64,000 nucleotides of DNA, from positions 3,038,001 to 3,102,000 of the forward strand of contig NZ_OZ035533.1 in NCBI RefSeq assembly GCF_964033635.1. Reading direction: 5' to 3'. Position 1 is the first letter of the stretch, and each line of letters begins with the position of its first letter. The DNA is from Chitinophaga sp. MM2321. GTDB lineage: Bacteria > Bacteroidota > Bacteroidia > Chitinophagales > Chitinophagaceae. Below are positions 1-7,658 of the stretch, piece by piece. The position numbers were made by a program, and so were the translations under genes. The notes under the pieces were generated by a model. That model was not told the DNA's origin and ran no database searches. It was given only the letters and a program-made list of their open reading frames with translations.

Positions 1-1916
1 CAGGATTCAACACCTACTATACCTATAGCCTGCAAAATGTAGGTTCTTTTGAGGTGCTACGCTCGGCTTACCGCTCGCGTCCCACCGGAAAAGCAAGATA
101 TGCCGATCTCACAAACCCTTCAGAAAGCAGTGATATTGATTATAATGGCTATGCAGTCTGGATGGGCATTAATGATCACCAGGTACTGAACCCGTTGGTG
201 GAAGGAGATCCTGATAACTACCAGAATGAAACTGCCATTTCCAGTTTGCTGGCAAATGCCTATGTTGAATTAACACCCATAAAAGGTCTCTCTATAAAAT
301 CTTCCCTGTCTACTGCCGTATTAGGCTCGCGTGTGGGGGATTTCAGGGGCACCTATACAAAATCCAATGCTGCTGCCGCTAAACCAACAGCAGCTTACAA
401 CACCAATAACAATACGTCTTATACCCTTGATAATATACTCACCTATCACCTGAAAACAGGACCACACAATTTTACTTTTACTGGTTTGCAAAGTGCCTTC
501 AAGGAAAGAATGGAGAATTCTGCTATCTCTGTAAAAGATCTGCCTTATAATTCAGGTTGGTATAACCTGAATACAGCGGGCACTATTGTTAGTGTAGGAA
601 GCGGTCTTACACAACGGACGTTGCTGTCTTATATGGGCAGGTTTAACTACGGGTTTAACGACAAGTATATGCTGACCCTGACAGGACGCTGGGATGGCGC
701 CTCTGTGCTTGCAACAGGCCATAAATGGGGTTTCTTCCCATCCGTTGGTTTCTCCTGGCGCATCATTAACGAGTCTTTCATGCAGCAATCAAGTCTCTTT
801 TCCAATCTGAAATTACGCCTCACCTACGGGATGGTTGGAAATGATGTGGTACCTCCTTATGGAACACAGGCCAACTTAATTAATACGCAATACGATTTTG
901 GCGGAACAGATGCCTTTGGCTTTTCACCGGCAGGAATTGCCAACCGGGAACTGGGCTGGGAAAAAAGCAAGGAAGCGGATATCGGTTTAAACCTGGGCTT
1001 CCTCAACAATAGAATTACAGCGGATATTGATGTATACCAGCGGAACACGGTAGACCTGATCCTGAAAGAACAATTGCCTGCTTCCACAGGTTTCAGCAGC
1101 GTAACCACCAACCTCGGTAAAGTAAGAAACAGTGGATTGGAAGTGACCCTGAATAGCGTCAATATCCAAAATAAGCATTTCTCCTGGCGGACAAATATCA
1201 GTTTCTCGACAAACAAAAATGAAATCGTACAACTCTATGGCGGCGAAATCACCAAAGACATCGGAAACAAACTGTTTGTAGGCGAATCACTCAGAGCCAA
1301 CTATGACTATAAGTTTGCCGGTATCTGGCAAACAGACGAGCTGGAACTGGCAAAGCAATATGGCCAGACACCAGGTTCCGTAAAAGTAGTTGATCAGAAT
1401 AATGATAAAAAGATAGACGCCAATAATGACCGGGTGATACTCGGATCGCAGCTTCCAAAATGGATGGCAGGTATCACCAATATTTTCTCCTACAAGGAAT
1501 GGGATCTGTCCTTTATGATCTATACAAGACAGGGCGTTCAATACAGCAACGCCATGGAATCGGGTACAATGGGACAGGTTGAAAAAGGAAGGTACAATTT
1601 TCTGGCACTGAACTACTGGACACCTGATAATCCTACCAATGATTATTATGGCCTGGTGGCAAAACAGCCATACAACAGTGCTATCTTCTACCAGGATGCA
1701 ACATACTGGAGGATTTCAGATATCACACTGGGCTACCGTCTTCCACAAAAACTGGTTAACCGCTGGAAGATGAGCAACTTCCGCTTATATGGCCAGGTAA
1801 CTAATCCGTTTGTGTTTACCAAGTTTATCAGCTTCGATCCTGAATACAATTCAGCGACCTATATCGATGATGTGCCTTCAGTGGCTTACAGACTTGGTTT
1901 AAGCCTGTCCTTTTAA
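1..1916 (+). CDS. SusC/RagA-type TonB-linked outer membrane receptor, 5' end outside window
   Basis: The frame is open from the left edge (first complete codon at base 3), so this is the C-terminal part of a longer gene with about 637 residues visible. What is seen is beta-barrel sequence with alternating aromatic strands, ending in a C-terminal Phe (YRLGLSLSF), as in SusC/RagA porins. The signal peptide, carboxypeptidase-like domain and TonB plug must lie upstream. In this family the barrel imports oligosaccharides captured by the SusD lid and is energised by TonB. The SusD gene follows after 31 bases on the same strand, which supports the assignment. The glycan is not readable from this gene alone; the downstream sulfatases and lyase suggest a sulfated uronic-acid polymer. 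Confidence 0.93.
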   Translation, partial: GFNTYYTYSLQNVGSFEVLRSAYRSRPTGKARYADLTNPSESSDIDYNGYAVWMGINDHQVLNPLVEGDPDNYQNETAISSLLANAYVELTPIKGLSIKSSLSTAVLGSRVGDFRGTYTKSNAAAAKPTAAYNTNNNTSYTLDNILTYHLKTGPHNFTFTGLQSAFKERMENSAISVKDLPYNSGWYNLNTAGTIVSVGSGLTQRTLLSYMGRFNYGFNDKYMLTLTGRWDGASVLATGHKWGFFPSVGFSWRIINESFMQQSSLFSNLKLRLTYGMVGNDVVPPYGTQANLINTQYDFGGTDAFGFSPAGIANRELGWEKSKEADIGLNLGFLNNRITADIDVYQRNTVDLILKEQLPASTGFSSVTTNLGKVRNSGLEVTLNSVNIQNKHFSWRTNISFSTNKNEIVQLYGGEITKDIGNKLFVGESLRANYDYKFAGIWQTDELELAKQYGQTPGSVKVVDQNNDKKIDANNDRVILGSQLPKWMAGITNIFSYKEWDLSFMIYTRQGVQYSNAMESGTMGQVEKGRYNFLALNYWTPDNPTNDYYGLVAKQPYNSAIFYQDATYWRISDITLGYRLPQKLVNRWKMSNFRLYGQVTNPFVFTKFISFDPEYNSATYIDDVPSVAYRLGLSLSF

Positions 1917-1947
1917 TTTTATTCCTCTTCACAAGAAAAAAAGAGTC

Positions 1948-3783
1948 ATGAAAATATTAAATAAATGGTTGTTGATGCTTATTACCGGTCTTCTTTTATC
2001 AGGCACGGGATGCAAGGACTACCTGGAAGAAAAATCCATTTCCAATATTACATCAGATTCCTACTATAAAAGCAGAGATGGATTTGAAGATCTTATCAGA
2101 TCATGTTATACCCTTCTCCGTGGCATTAGCAAGCAACGTAACCTCGTATTGCAGGGTACAGACATCTTTACGACCAATGGTTGGGATGCCGGTGAAGCAG
2201 GCGACGCATTAAATTCCTATGATGTTACGTTTAACTCTTCCAACGGGGATCTGAAGGCGCTATGGAATCTGTTATACATTGAAATTGGCCGTACCAATAC
2301 AGCCATATCAAGGGGGCCTGCTGTTACGGACATGGACAATAGCCTGTTGCAGGTAAGGATGGCGGAAGCTAAATTCCTGCGGGCCTTCTGCTATTTCTAC
2401 CTGGTACAGCAATGGGGTGATATCCCGTTGCGGCTTACAGAAACAGTGAGCCCTTCCAAAGATGCGACCAAAACAGCAGCAGCAGATGTTTATAAACAAA
2501 TCATCAATGATCTCACGGAAGCGGCAGCTACTTTACCGCCTGCTGCATCGGACTATGGCCGTGCTACAAAAGGGGCCGCCCAGTTTTTGCTCGCCCGTGT
2601 TTATCTTACACGTGGCTGGAATTTTAATAATTCACTCGGTGGCAGCCCTGCAGACTTTCAGGCAGCCCTGAAATATGCTGATACTGTTATATCCGCTTAT
2701 CCTTTAGCAGCACGCTACAGTGACCTCTTTCCGCAACATGTTGAGAACCCGTTATTGCAGGGCAATCCTGCACAAAATGACAAAAATCCTGAAATAGTTT
2801 TTGCCGTACAGTACAGCGACAATATCCTTACCAGTGGTAATGATCCGATGGATGCCTATTCCACTGCCGAACCAGGTAATGATGCGCATTCCATTTTTGG
2901 TGGCGATGTTCAGGGCATTCCCGGTAACCTGGGACGCACCAGCGATTACAACAGGCAGCAGGATAAATTTGTGGCAACACCTGCCATGTACAGGCTTTAC
3001 AGCCCCCTGCTGGATAGTCGTTTTCAATGGAACTTTGTAGATGCACAATATGCGTTGAAAGATGTCCCCAATTTCCACCCTATCAGTGGTGATAACAACA
3101 CAACGATCAATATTAAAAAAGGTGATACCGTTCTTTTGTTCAGACCCTGGAATGATCCTGCCAGTGCGCAGAACAAGGGAATGGACGTGGGTGGTACCAA
3201 GCCATACGCCGTGTACAATGTACCCGATTATTCGTTGGCCCGGTCAGCTAAAACACCCTTCACTGTACCCAACGTACATCCGTTGATGTGGAAATTCTGG
3301 CAACCCAATATTCCATACGGCGATGCTTACGGTACCCTCGATTTTATATTATTCCGTTCTGCGGAAGCTTACCTGATAGCGGCAGAAGCTACGCTAAAAG
3401 GCGCTACCGGCGGACGTCTCGGAAGTGCGGATATCTACTATAATAAAATACTGGATCGTGCACTTGGCACAAATGCAGGTGTTATTCCGATGTGTGCGGC
3501 CATACCAGGCAATGTGACATCCCTGGATTCTGCCTCCTACCGTGCAACAGCCGGTAACATTACCATAGACCTGATCCTGGATGAACGTGCAAGAGAACTC
3601 ATGGGAGAAAATATGCGCTGGTATGACCTGAAACGCACCGGGAAACTGGTAGAACGTACCAAGGCCATGAATCCGTGGACAAAACTATCAGGCACAATAG
3701 ACGCACATCATTTGCTGCGACCAATACCGCAGTCAGAAATAGATCTCTCATCACCCACCATTCCACAGAATGACGGCTACTAA
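1948..3783 (+). CDS. RagB/SusD family glycan-binding outer membrane lipoprotein
   Basis: 611 residues with a lipoprotein signal peptide (basic start, hydrophobic stretch, lipobox ending at Cys22, LSGTGC). The mature N-terminus has the usual SusD feature K-D-Y-L-E-E. The body is rich in helices, with TPR-like segments such as M-A-E-A-K-F-L-R-A-F and the late R-S-A-E-A-Y-L-I-A-A-E and D-E-R-A-R-E-L motifs typical of SusD C-terminal regions. SusD sits on the cell surface as the hinged lid of the SusC transporter. It is the second gene of the locus and is followed by a 224-base gap with two hairpins before the enzyme genes, which may set different expression levels for the transporter and the enzymes. 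It is at the long end for the family. Confidence 0.95.
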   Translation: MKILNKWLLMLITGLLLSGTGCKDYLEEKSISNITSDSYYKSRDGFEDLIRSCYTLLRGISKQRNLVLQGTDIFTTNGWDAGEAGDALNSYDVTFNSSNGDLKALWNLLYIEIGRTNTAISRGPAVTDMDNSLLQVRMAEAKFLRAFCYFYLVQQWGDIPLRLTETVSPSKDATKTAAADVYKQIINDLTEAAATLPPAASDYGRATKGAAQFLLARVYLTRGWNFNNSLGGSPADFQAALKYADTVISAYPLAARYSDLFPQHVENPLLQGNPAQNDKNPEIVFAVQYSDNILTSGNDPMDAYSTAEPGNDAHSIFGGDVQGIPGNLGRTSDYNRQQDKFVATPAMYRLYSPLLDSRFQWNFVDAQYALKDVPNFHPISGDNNTTINIKKGDTVLLFRPWNDPASAQNKGMDVGGTKPYAVYNVPDYSLARSAKTPFTVPNVHPLMWKFWQPNIPYGDAYGTLDFILFRSAEAYLIAAEATLKGATGGRLGSADIYYNKILDRALGTNAGVIPMCAAIPGNVTSLDSASYRATAGNITIDLILDERARELMGENMRWYDLKRTGKLVERTKAMNPWTKLSGTIDAHHLLRPIPQSEIDLSSPTIPQNDGY

Positions 3784-3790
3784 TACATAA

Positions 3791-3807
3791 CTGCCGGCCA
3801 ACGGCAG
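3791..3807 (+). terminator. short GC-rich hairpin after susD
   Basis: CTGCCG, loop GCCAA, CGGCAG: a perfect 6-bp stem starting 7 bases after the susD stop codon. There is no clean T run behind it, so it may be an mRNA 3' end stabiliser or processing site rather than a full terminator. Confidence 0.4.
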
Positions 3808-3852
3808 CTCTATGATAAAAGGCCCGGCTGATCTGCATATCGGCAGTCAACA

Positions 3853-3937
3853 GTGGCGTAACATCAACCATTGGATATAGCATGCTTCCTTGTGAAACAT
3901 GTTATATCCAACCGTTGAATGATTACGTTGATGCCAC
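3853..3937 (+). promoter_or_regulatory. long imperfect hairpin between susD and the enzyme genes
   Basis: The apical stem pairs 3864-3884 with 3898-3918: 21 positions with two mismatches and one G-U type pair, around a 13-base loop. Below an asymmetric bulge, GTGGC (3853-3857) pairs with GCCAC (3933-3937). No T run follows. It lies in the only sizeable gap of the operon, so an attenuator, RNA-stability element or RNase site is plausible. That role is inference. Confidence 0.45.
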
Positions 3938-4007
3938 GCTTATGCCTATACGTTTTAAATATTGATACAACGGAACCATCTTGACTATTCAAAAAGTTTG
4001 AACAATT

Positions 4008-5405
4008 ATGAGCACTAACACAGATAGAAGATCCTTTATCAAAACTTCTGCGGGACTGCTTGGCTATTCCCTCTTGCCGGGAGTATTCCGTATTGACCTC
4101 TCCGGGCCTGTAGAAAAAAACTACTCCTTCAGGGCATACCGCCCTGGGAAAACAGCGGCAGCAGTACAATGCATCACACCGGACGATGGTTTTTACCTGC
4201 ATACTTTTTACAATAAATGTCCCTGGAGCTTTACCCAACGATACTTTGCAGTGACCAAACTCCCCTATCAAAAAAACAAACCACAATGGGGAGATATCGC
4301 CGAAGTATGCGTTATTGATCTTCATAAACAAAGTATAAAAACAGTCTACAAAACCAAAGCCTGGGCTTTTCAACTGGGCGCTGATCTGCAATGGGATCAC
4401 CAAAGCGACCGCTATTTGTACACCAATGATGTGATAGATGGAAAAATAGTTTGCGTGCGCATTGATCTGCAGGATCACACCGCCAGGGCTTATGCGGGGG
4501 CAAAATATGACCTGGCGCCGGATAACAGATCCGTGATCAGCCCTAACCTGCTCACGATGAATATGACGCAGTATGGCTACTCTTTACCTGATCCGCCCTC
4601 CGGCCGGCCGATTCCATTTACAAAAAATGATATGCCGCATGAAGGGCTGTGGAAAACAGACCTTATCACCGATCAGCGTTCTCTCTTCGTGCCATTTTCA
4701 GATTTTGTTGAACACGCAGGGCAGGACAGCGGCTTTTATGGCAATGCAGTCCTCTATTTATTTCACGCACAATTTAACGCACAAAACACGCGGATTCTGC
4801 AGGTGCTGCGCGGACAAATCAATAATAAAGGACGCAACGCCTGCTTATTCAGCCTCAACACCGACGGTACAAATATCATCCAGTGCCTGAGCCGCGAAAA
4901 GTGGAACCACAAAACAGGTGCAGGTGGTTCCGGTAACCATCCCAATTGGCATCCGGACGGTGAGCATGTAATCATGAACTGTGTGCCTGTATGGCTGGGA
5001 TACAAGGACATGCTATTCTGCAAATTCAAATATGACGGGTCTGACTTTACCATATTGAGCGAAAAACATTTAGGCAGCGGGCATCCCAGCGTAGAGCATA
5101 CCGGGCGTTATCTGCTGGCCGATGCCTATCCGAAACAAAGCTATGTTGTAGGCGCGAATGGTGAGATTCCGATAAGATTGCTGGACCTCCATCGTGACGA
5201 GGAACAAACGATCTGCACAATTGCCAATGATGTAGGCGGGCATGGCGCGCAATACACCGAAGAGAGCAAATCGGAAGGTGGAAGCGGGTACAAACTAGAT
5301 CCGCATCCTGTATGGAGCCGGGATTATAAAACCATCGCATTCAATGGTGCGCCCGATAAAAGGCGGCAGGTGTACATAGCTGACATGAAGCAACTTATCT
5401 CTTAA
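4008..5405 (+). CDS. Tat-exported beta-propeller protein, oligogalacturonate lyase (PL22)-like
   Basis: 465 residues. The N-terminus carries a twin-arginine signal (RRSFIKTSAGLLG, residues 7-19), so it should be exported folded. The body has TolB/WD-like blade motifs, for example H-P-N-W-H-P-D-G, G-H-P-S-V-E-H-T-G and, near the end, D-P-H-P-V-W-S-R-D followed by R-R-Q-V-Y-I-A-D. The last pattern is like the C-terminal blade of PL22 oligogalacturonate lyases, seven-bladed propellers using metal-bound histidines. Lyase activity is an inference; it could be a non-catalytic propeller or a different uronate lyase. It is the first enzyme-type gene after the hairpin gap, and the next gene starts 3 bases after its stop. 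Confidence 0.6.
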   Translation: MSTNTDRRSFIKTSAGLLGYSLLPGVFRIDLSGPVEKNYSFRAYRPGKTAAAVQCITPDDGFYLHTFYNKCPWSFTQRYFAVTKLPYQKNKPQWGDIAEVCVIDLHKQSIKTVYKTKAWAFQLGADLQWDHQSDRYLYTNDVIDGKIVCVRIDLQDHTARAYAGAKYDLAPDNRSVISPNLLTMNMTQYGYSLPDPPSGRPIPFTKNDMPHEGLWKTDLITDQRSLFVPFSDFVEHAGQDSGFYGNAVLYLFHAQFNAQNTRILQVLRGQINNKGRNACLFSLNTDGTNIIQCLSREKWNHKTGAGGSGNHPNWHPDGEHVIMNCVPVWLGYKDMLFCKFKYDGSDFTILSEKHLGSGHPSVEHTGRYLLADAYPKQSYVVGANGEIPIRLLDLHRDEEQTICTIANDVGGHGAQYTEESKSEGGSGYKLDPHPVWSRDYKTIAFNGAPDKRRQVYIADMKQLIS

Positions 5406-5408
5406 AAA

Positions 5409-6191
5409 ATGAGACCGGTTTTCATTTTTGTTAACGATACAACAAACATCATTTTGAAAAGGAGCATATTAACCATCTTCTTAATTATTTGCTGTCATGC
5501 AAAACTGCCTGCACAGGACAAAGCATTGTTTCCGGCAACTGAAAAGGGAAAGTTGATCTACCAAAATACTTTATCAGCCGGAAACACCCTGCATGATTGG
5601 GTGATGGAGGGTCCCGGGAAATTGGAATTCAAAAACGGTTGGATGGAAATGTATGCGCCTGATAAAAAATGGGATCACGTGTTTTGGTGTCCGCAGGAAT
5701 TCCCATCCAGCTTCATTGCAGAGTGGGATGTACAAAACCTGTATACGGAAGAAGGACTGCTGATCATCTTCTTTGCTGCAACAGGCGATCAGGGTCAAAG
5801 TATTTTTGATCCTGGGATGCCCGCCAGGGACGGCACTTTCAAGTACTATAACAAAGGCCGGATAAATTGCTATCATATCTCTTACTATGCAAATAATCCC
5901 AAGCTGCCCGACCGCGACAATTCACACCTGAGAAAAGATCCCCTATTCGCCATGCTGCAAACAGGGAAAGAAGGTATTCCAACAAAGTCTGCTGCCGTGC
6001 ACCACATACGCCTGATAAAGAACAAAGCACATATTATCATGCTGGTAGATGACAGGAAGATCATCGATTATGAAGATGACGGGAAAACGTTCGGACCTGT
6101 TTACCAATCGGGTCGTATAGGCTTCCGGCAAATGAGATGGTCGCATTGCAGGTATAAAAATTTCAAGGTCTGGGAAATTAAAAATTCATGA
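5409..6191 (+). CDS. DUF1961 family exported protein (YesU-like)
   Basis: 260 residues. The sequence fits DUF1961, a concanavalin A-like jelly roll found in uronic-acid polysaccharide loci (B. subtilis YesU in the rhamnogalacturonan cluster). Visible landmarks are the D-W-x-x-E-G-P-G segment near residue 60, the F-I-A-E-W-D-V strand, and the closing G-R-I-G-F-R-Q-M. The ATG at 5409 gives a 15-residue extension before a typical signal peptide. A TTG at 5454 would place the hydrophobic stretch (RSILTIFLIICC) right at the start, so the true start may be 5454. No activity is firmly established for the family. Its place next to a lyase-like propeller suggests glycan binding or processing in the periplasm. 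Confidence 0.72.
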   Translation: MRPVFIFVNDTTNIILKRSILTIFLIICCHAKLPAQDKALFPATEKGKLIYQNTLSAGNTLHDWVMEGPGKLEFKNGWMEMYAPDKKWDHVFWCPQEFPSSFIAEWDVQNLYTEEGLLIIFFAATGDQGQSIFDPGMPARDGTFKYYNKGRINCYHISYYANNPKLPDRDNSHLRKDPLFAMLQTGKEGIPTKSAAVHHIRLIKNKAHIIMLVDDRKIIDYEDDGKTFGPVYQSGRIGFRQMRWSHCRYKNFKVWEIKNS

Positions 6192-6221
6192 TCAGCATAG
6201 CTGATGTCTAAAATAATACGC

Positions 6222-7658
6222 ATGAAAAAAATAGGGTTGCTAACAGTTATTGTCGCCTTTGCGCTGGTATGCTTTCTCGCATGGAAACCGGCTGTACCTT
6301 CAAAGCCGAATTTCATATTTATCCTGACCGATGATCAGGGATGGACCTCCATTTCGGCGGCCATGGATAAAATGCAGCACGGCTACAGGAGCGACTATTA
6401 CGAAACACCAAATATTGACAGGCTGGGCAACGAAGGCATGCGGTTCAACCACGGATACGCCCCTGCTGCTTTATGTACGCCTTCGCGCCGGAGCATCCAG
6501 TTCGGTCAATCACCCATCCATATCGGGAATGTAAATTTCCCCGCGAATTATAATCCGCACAAACAAAAATGGCTGACCATTCCCGCCATGTTAAAATCGC
6601 TGGACGCCGGGTATAAAACGGCGCACTATGGCAAATGGGATTTGCGGGCAGACATTTTCCCGGAAGACCTGGGATATGATGAAAGCGATGGTAATACAGG
6701 TAATAATAATGGTGATGTAATGACAGATAAAAAAACAAAGTGGAGCCAGATCTATATTACTAAAGATCCGAAAAGAACCGCTTCTGTTACAAACCGCGCC
6801 CTCAATTTCATGCAGAGACAGGTACAATCCAACCATCCTTTCTATATGCAGGTTTCCTATTATGCGCCGCATGTTGATATAGAAACAACGGAAGAAACCT
6901 ATGCCAGGTACCAGCGCAAGCCTAAAGGAAAAATTCATGATAATGCCGGCTGGGCCGGCATGCTGGAGAATATGGATACCGGTGTTGGACAAATACTGGA
7001 TATGGTAAAAAAACTTGGAATAGACGACAACACCTACATATTCTTTATGTCAGACAACGGTGGTGTTCCATTCTTCCCCCCTCCTCCCATTAAACGCAAG
7101 CTTGATCCTCCTTCCGCATTCGATAAAAAAATGATCAACTATCCCTTGCGGGGAGGAAAGTGGGTTTTATATGAAGGAGGTATACGCGTGCCTTTCATCG
7201 TAAAAGGACCGGGCATAAAAGCACACAGCTATTGCCAGGTACCCGTTGTAGGATACGACATTCTCCCTACTATCAGTGAGCTGGCAGGAAACAAACAGCC
7301 CCTCCCCGATTACCTGGATGGCGCCAGCTTCCAATCATTACTTGCAAAACCGGAAAGCGGAAAAGTAAAAAGAAAAGAGACAGATCTGTATTTCCATCGT
7401 TATGAAAAAAGCTATGAGCATACCGCTATTATCAGCGGTAATTATAAGCTGATCAGATTCTGGAATACTAATACGATAGAATTATACAATCTCGACAAAG
7501 ACCTGGAAGAAGTACATGACCTGGCAGCAGCATTGCCCGATACCGCTGCAGTCCTGGATCGCAAACTGATGCAATACCTGCAAAAGCAACATGCAGAAGT
7601 GCTGGACAAAAGTTTAAAAACAACAAAAAAGAATAAAAAAAATGAGGAGGAAGATTAA
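6222..7658 (+). CDS. S1 family sulfatase (FGly type)
   Basis: Formylglycine-dependent sulfatase. Metal-binding L-T-D-D-Q-G comes soon after the signal peptide, and the modification motif C-T-P-S-R lies about 85 residues in (Cys91 if counted from the upstream ATG at 6204). The later S-D-N-G and the G-G-K-W...E-G-G-I-R-V-P-F region are also family hallmarks. I chose the ATG at 6222 because it gives a clean signal peptide (MKKIGLLTVIV); 6204 adds six residues. It removes sulfate esters from glycan in the periplasm. Subfamily and linkage cannot be set by eye. The C-terminus is Lys/Asn-rich and overlaps the next gene by 17 bases, suggesting translational coupling with the lyase. Confidence 0.93.
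   Translation: MKKIGLLTVIVAFALVCFLAWKPAVPSKPNFIFILTDDQGWTSISAAMDKMQHGYRSDYYETPNIDRLGNEGMRFNHGYAPAALCTPSRRSIQFGQSPIHIGNVNFPANYNPHKQKWLTIPAMLKSLDAGYKTAHYGKWDLRADIFPEDLGYDESDGNTGNNNGDVMTDKKTKWSQIYITKDPKRTASVTNRALNFMQRQVQSNHPFYMQVSYYAPHVDIETTEETYARYQRKPKGKIHDNAGWAGMLENMDTGVGQILDMVKKLGIDDNTYIFFMSDNGGVPFFPPPPIKRKLDPPSAFDKKMINYPLRGGKWVLYEGGIRVPFIVKGPGIKAHSYCQVPVVGYDILPTISELAGNKQPLPDYLDGASFQSLLAKPESGKVKRKETDLYFHRYEKSYEHTAIISGNYKLIRFWNTNTIELYNLDKDLEEVHDLAAALPDTAAVLDRKLMQYLQKQHAEVLDKSLKTTKKNKKNEEED

Noticed and set aside
3864..4478. A 204-codon minus-strand frame overlapping the long hairpin and the propeller gene.
   Set aside because: It runs antisense to a Tat-signal gene with clear motifs and has no recognisable features.
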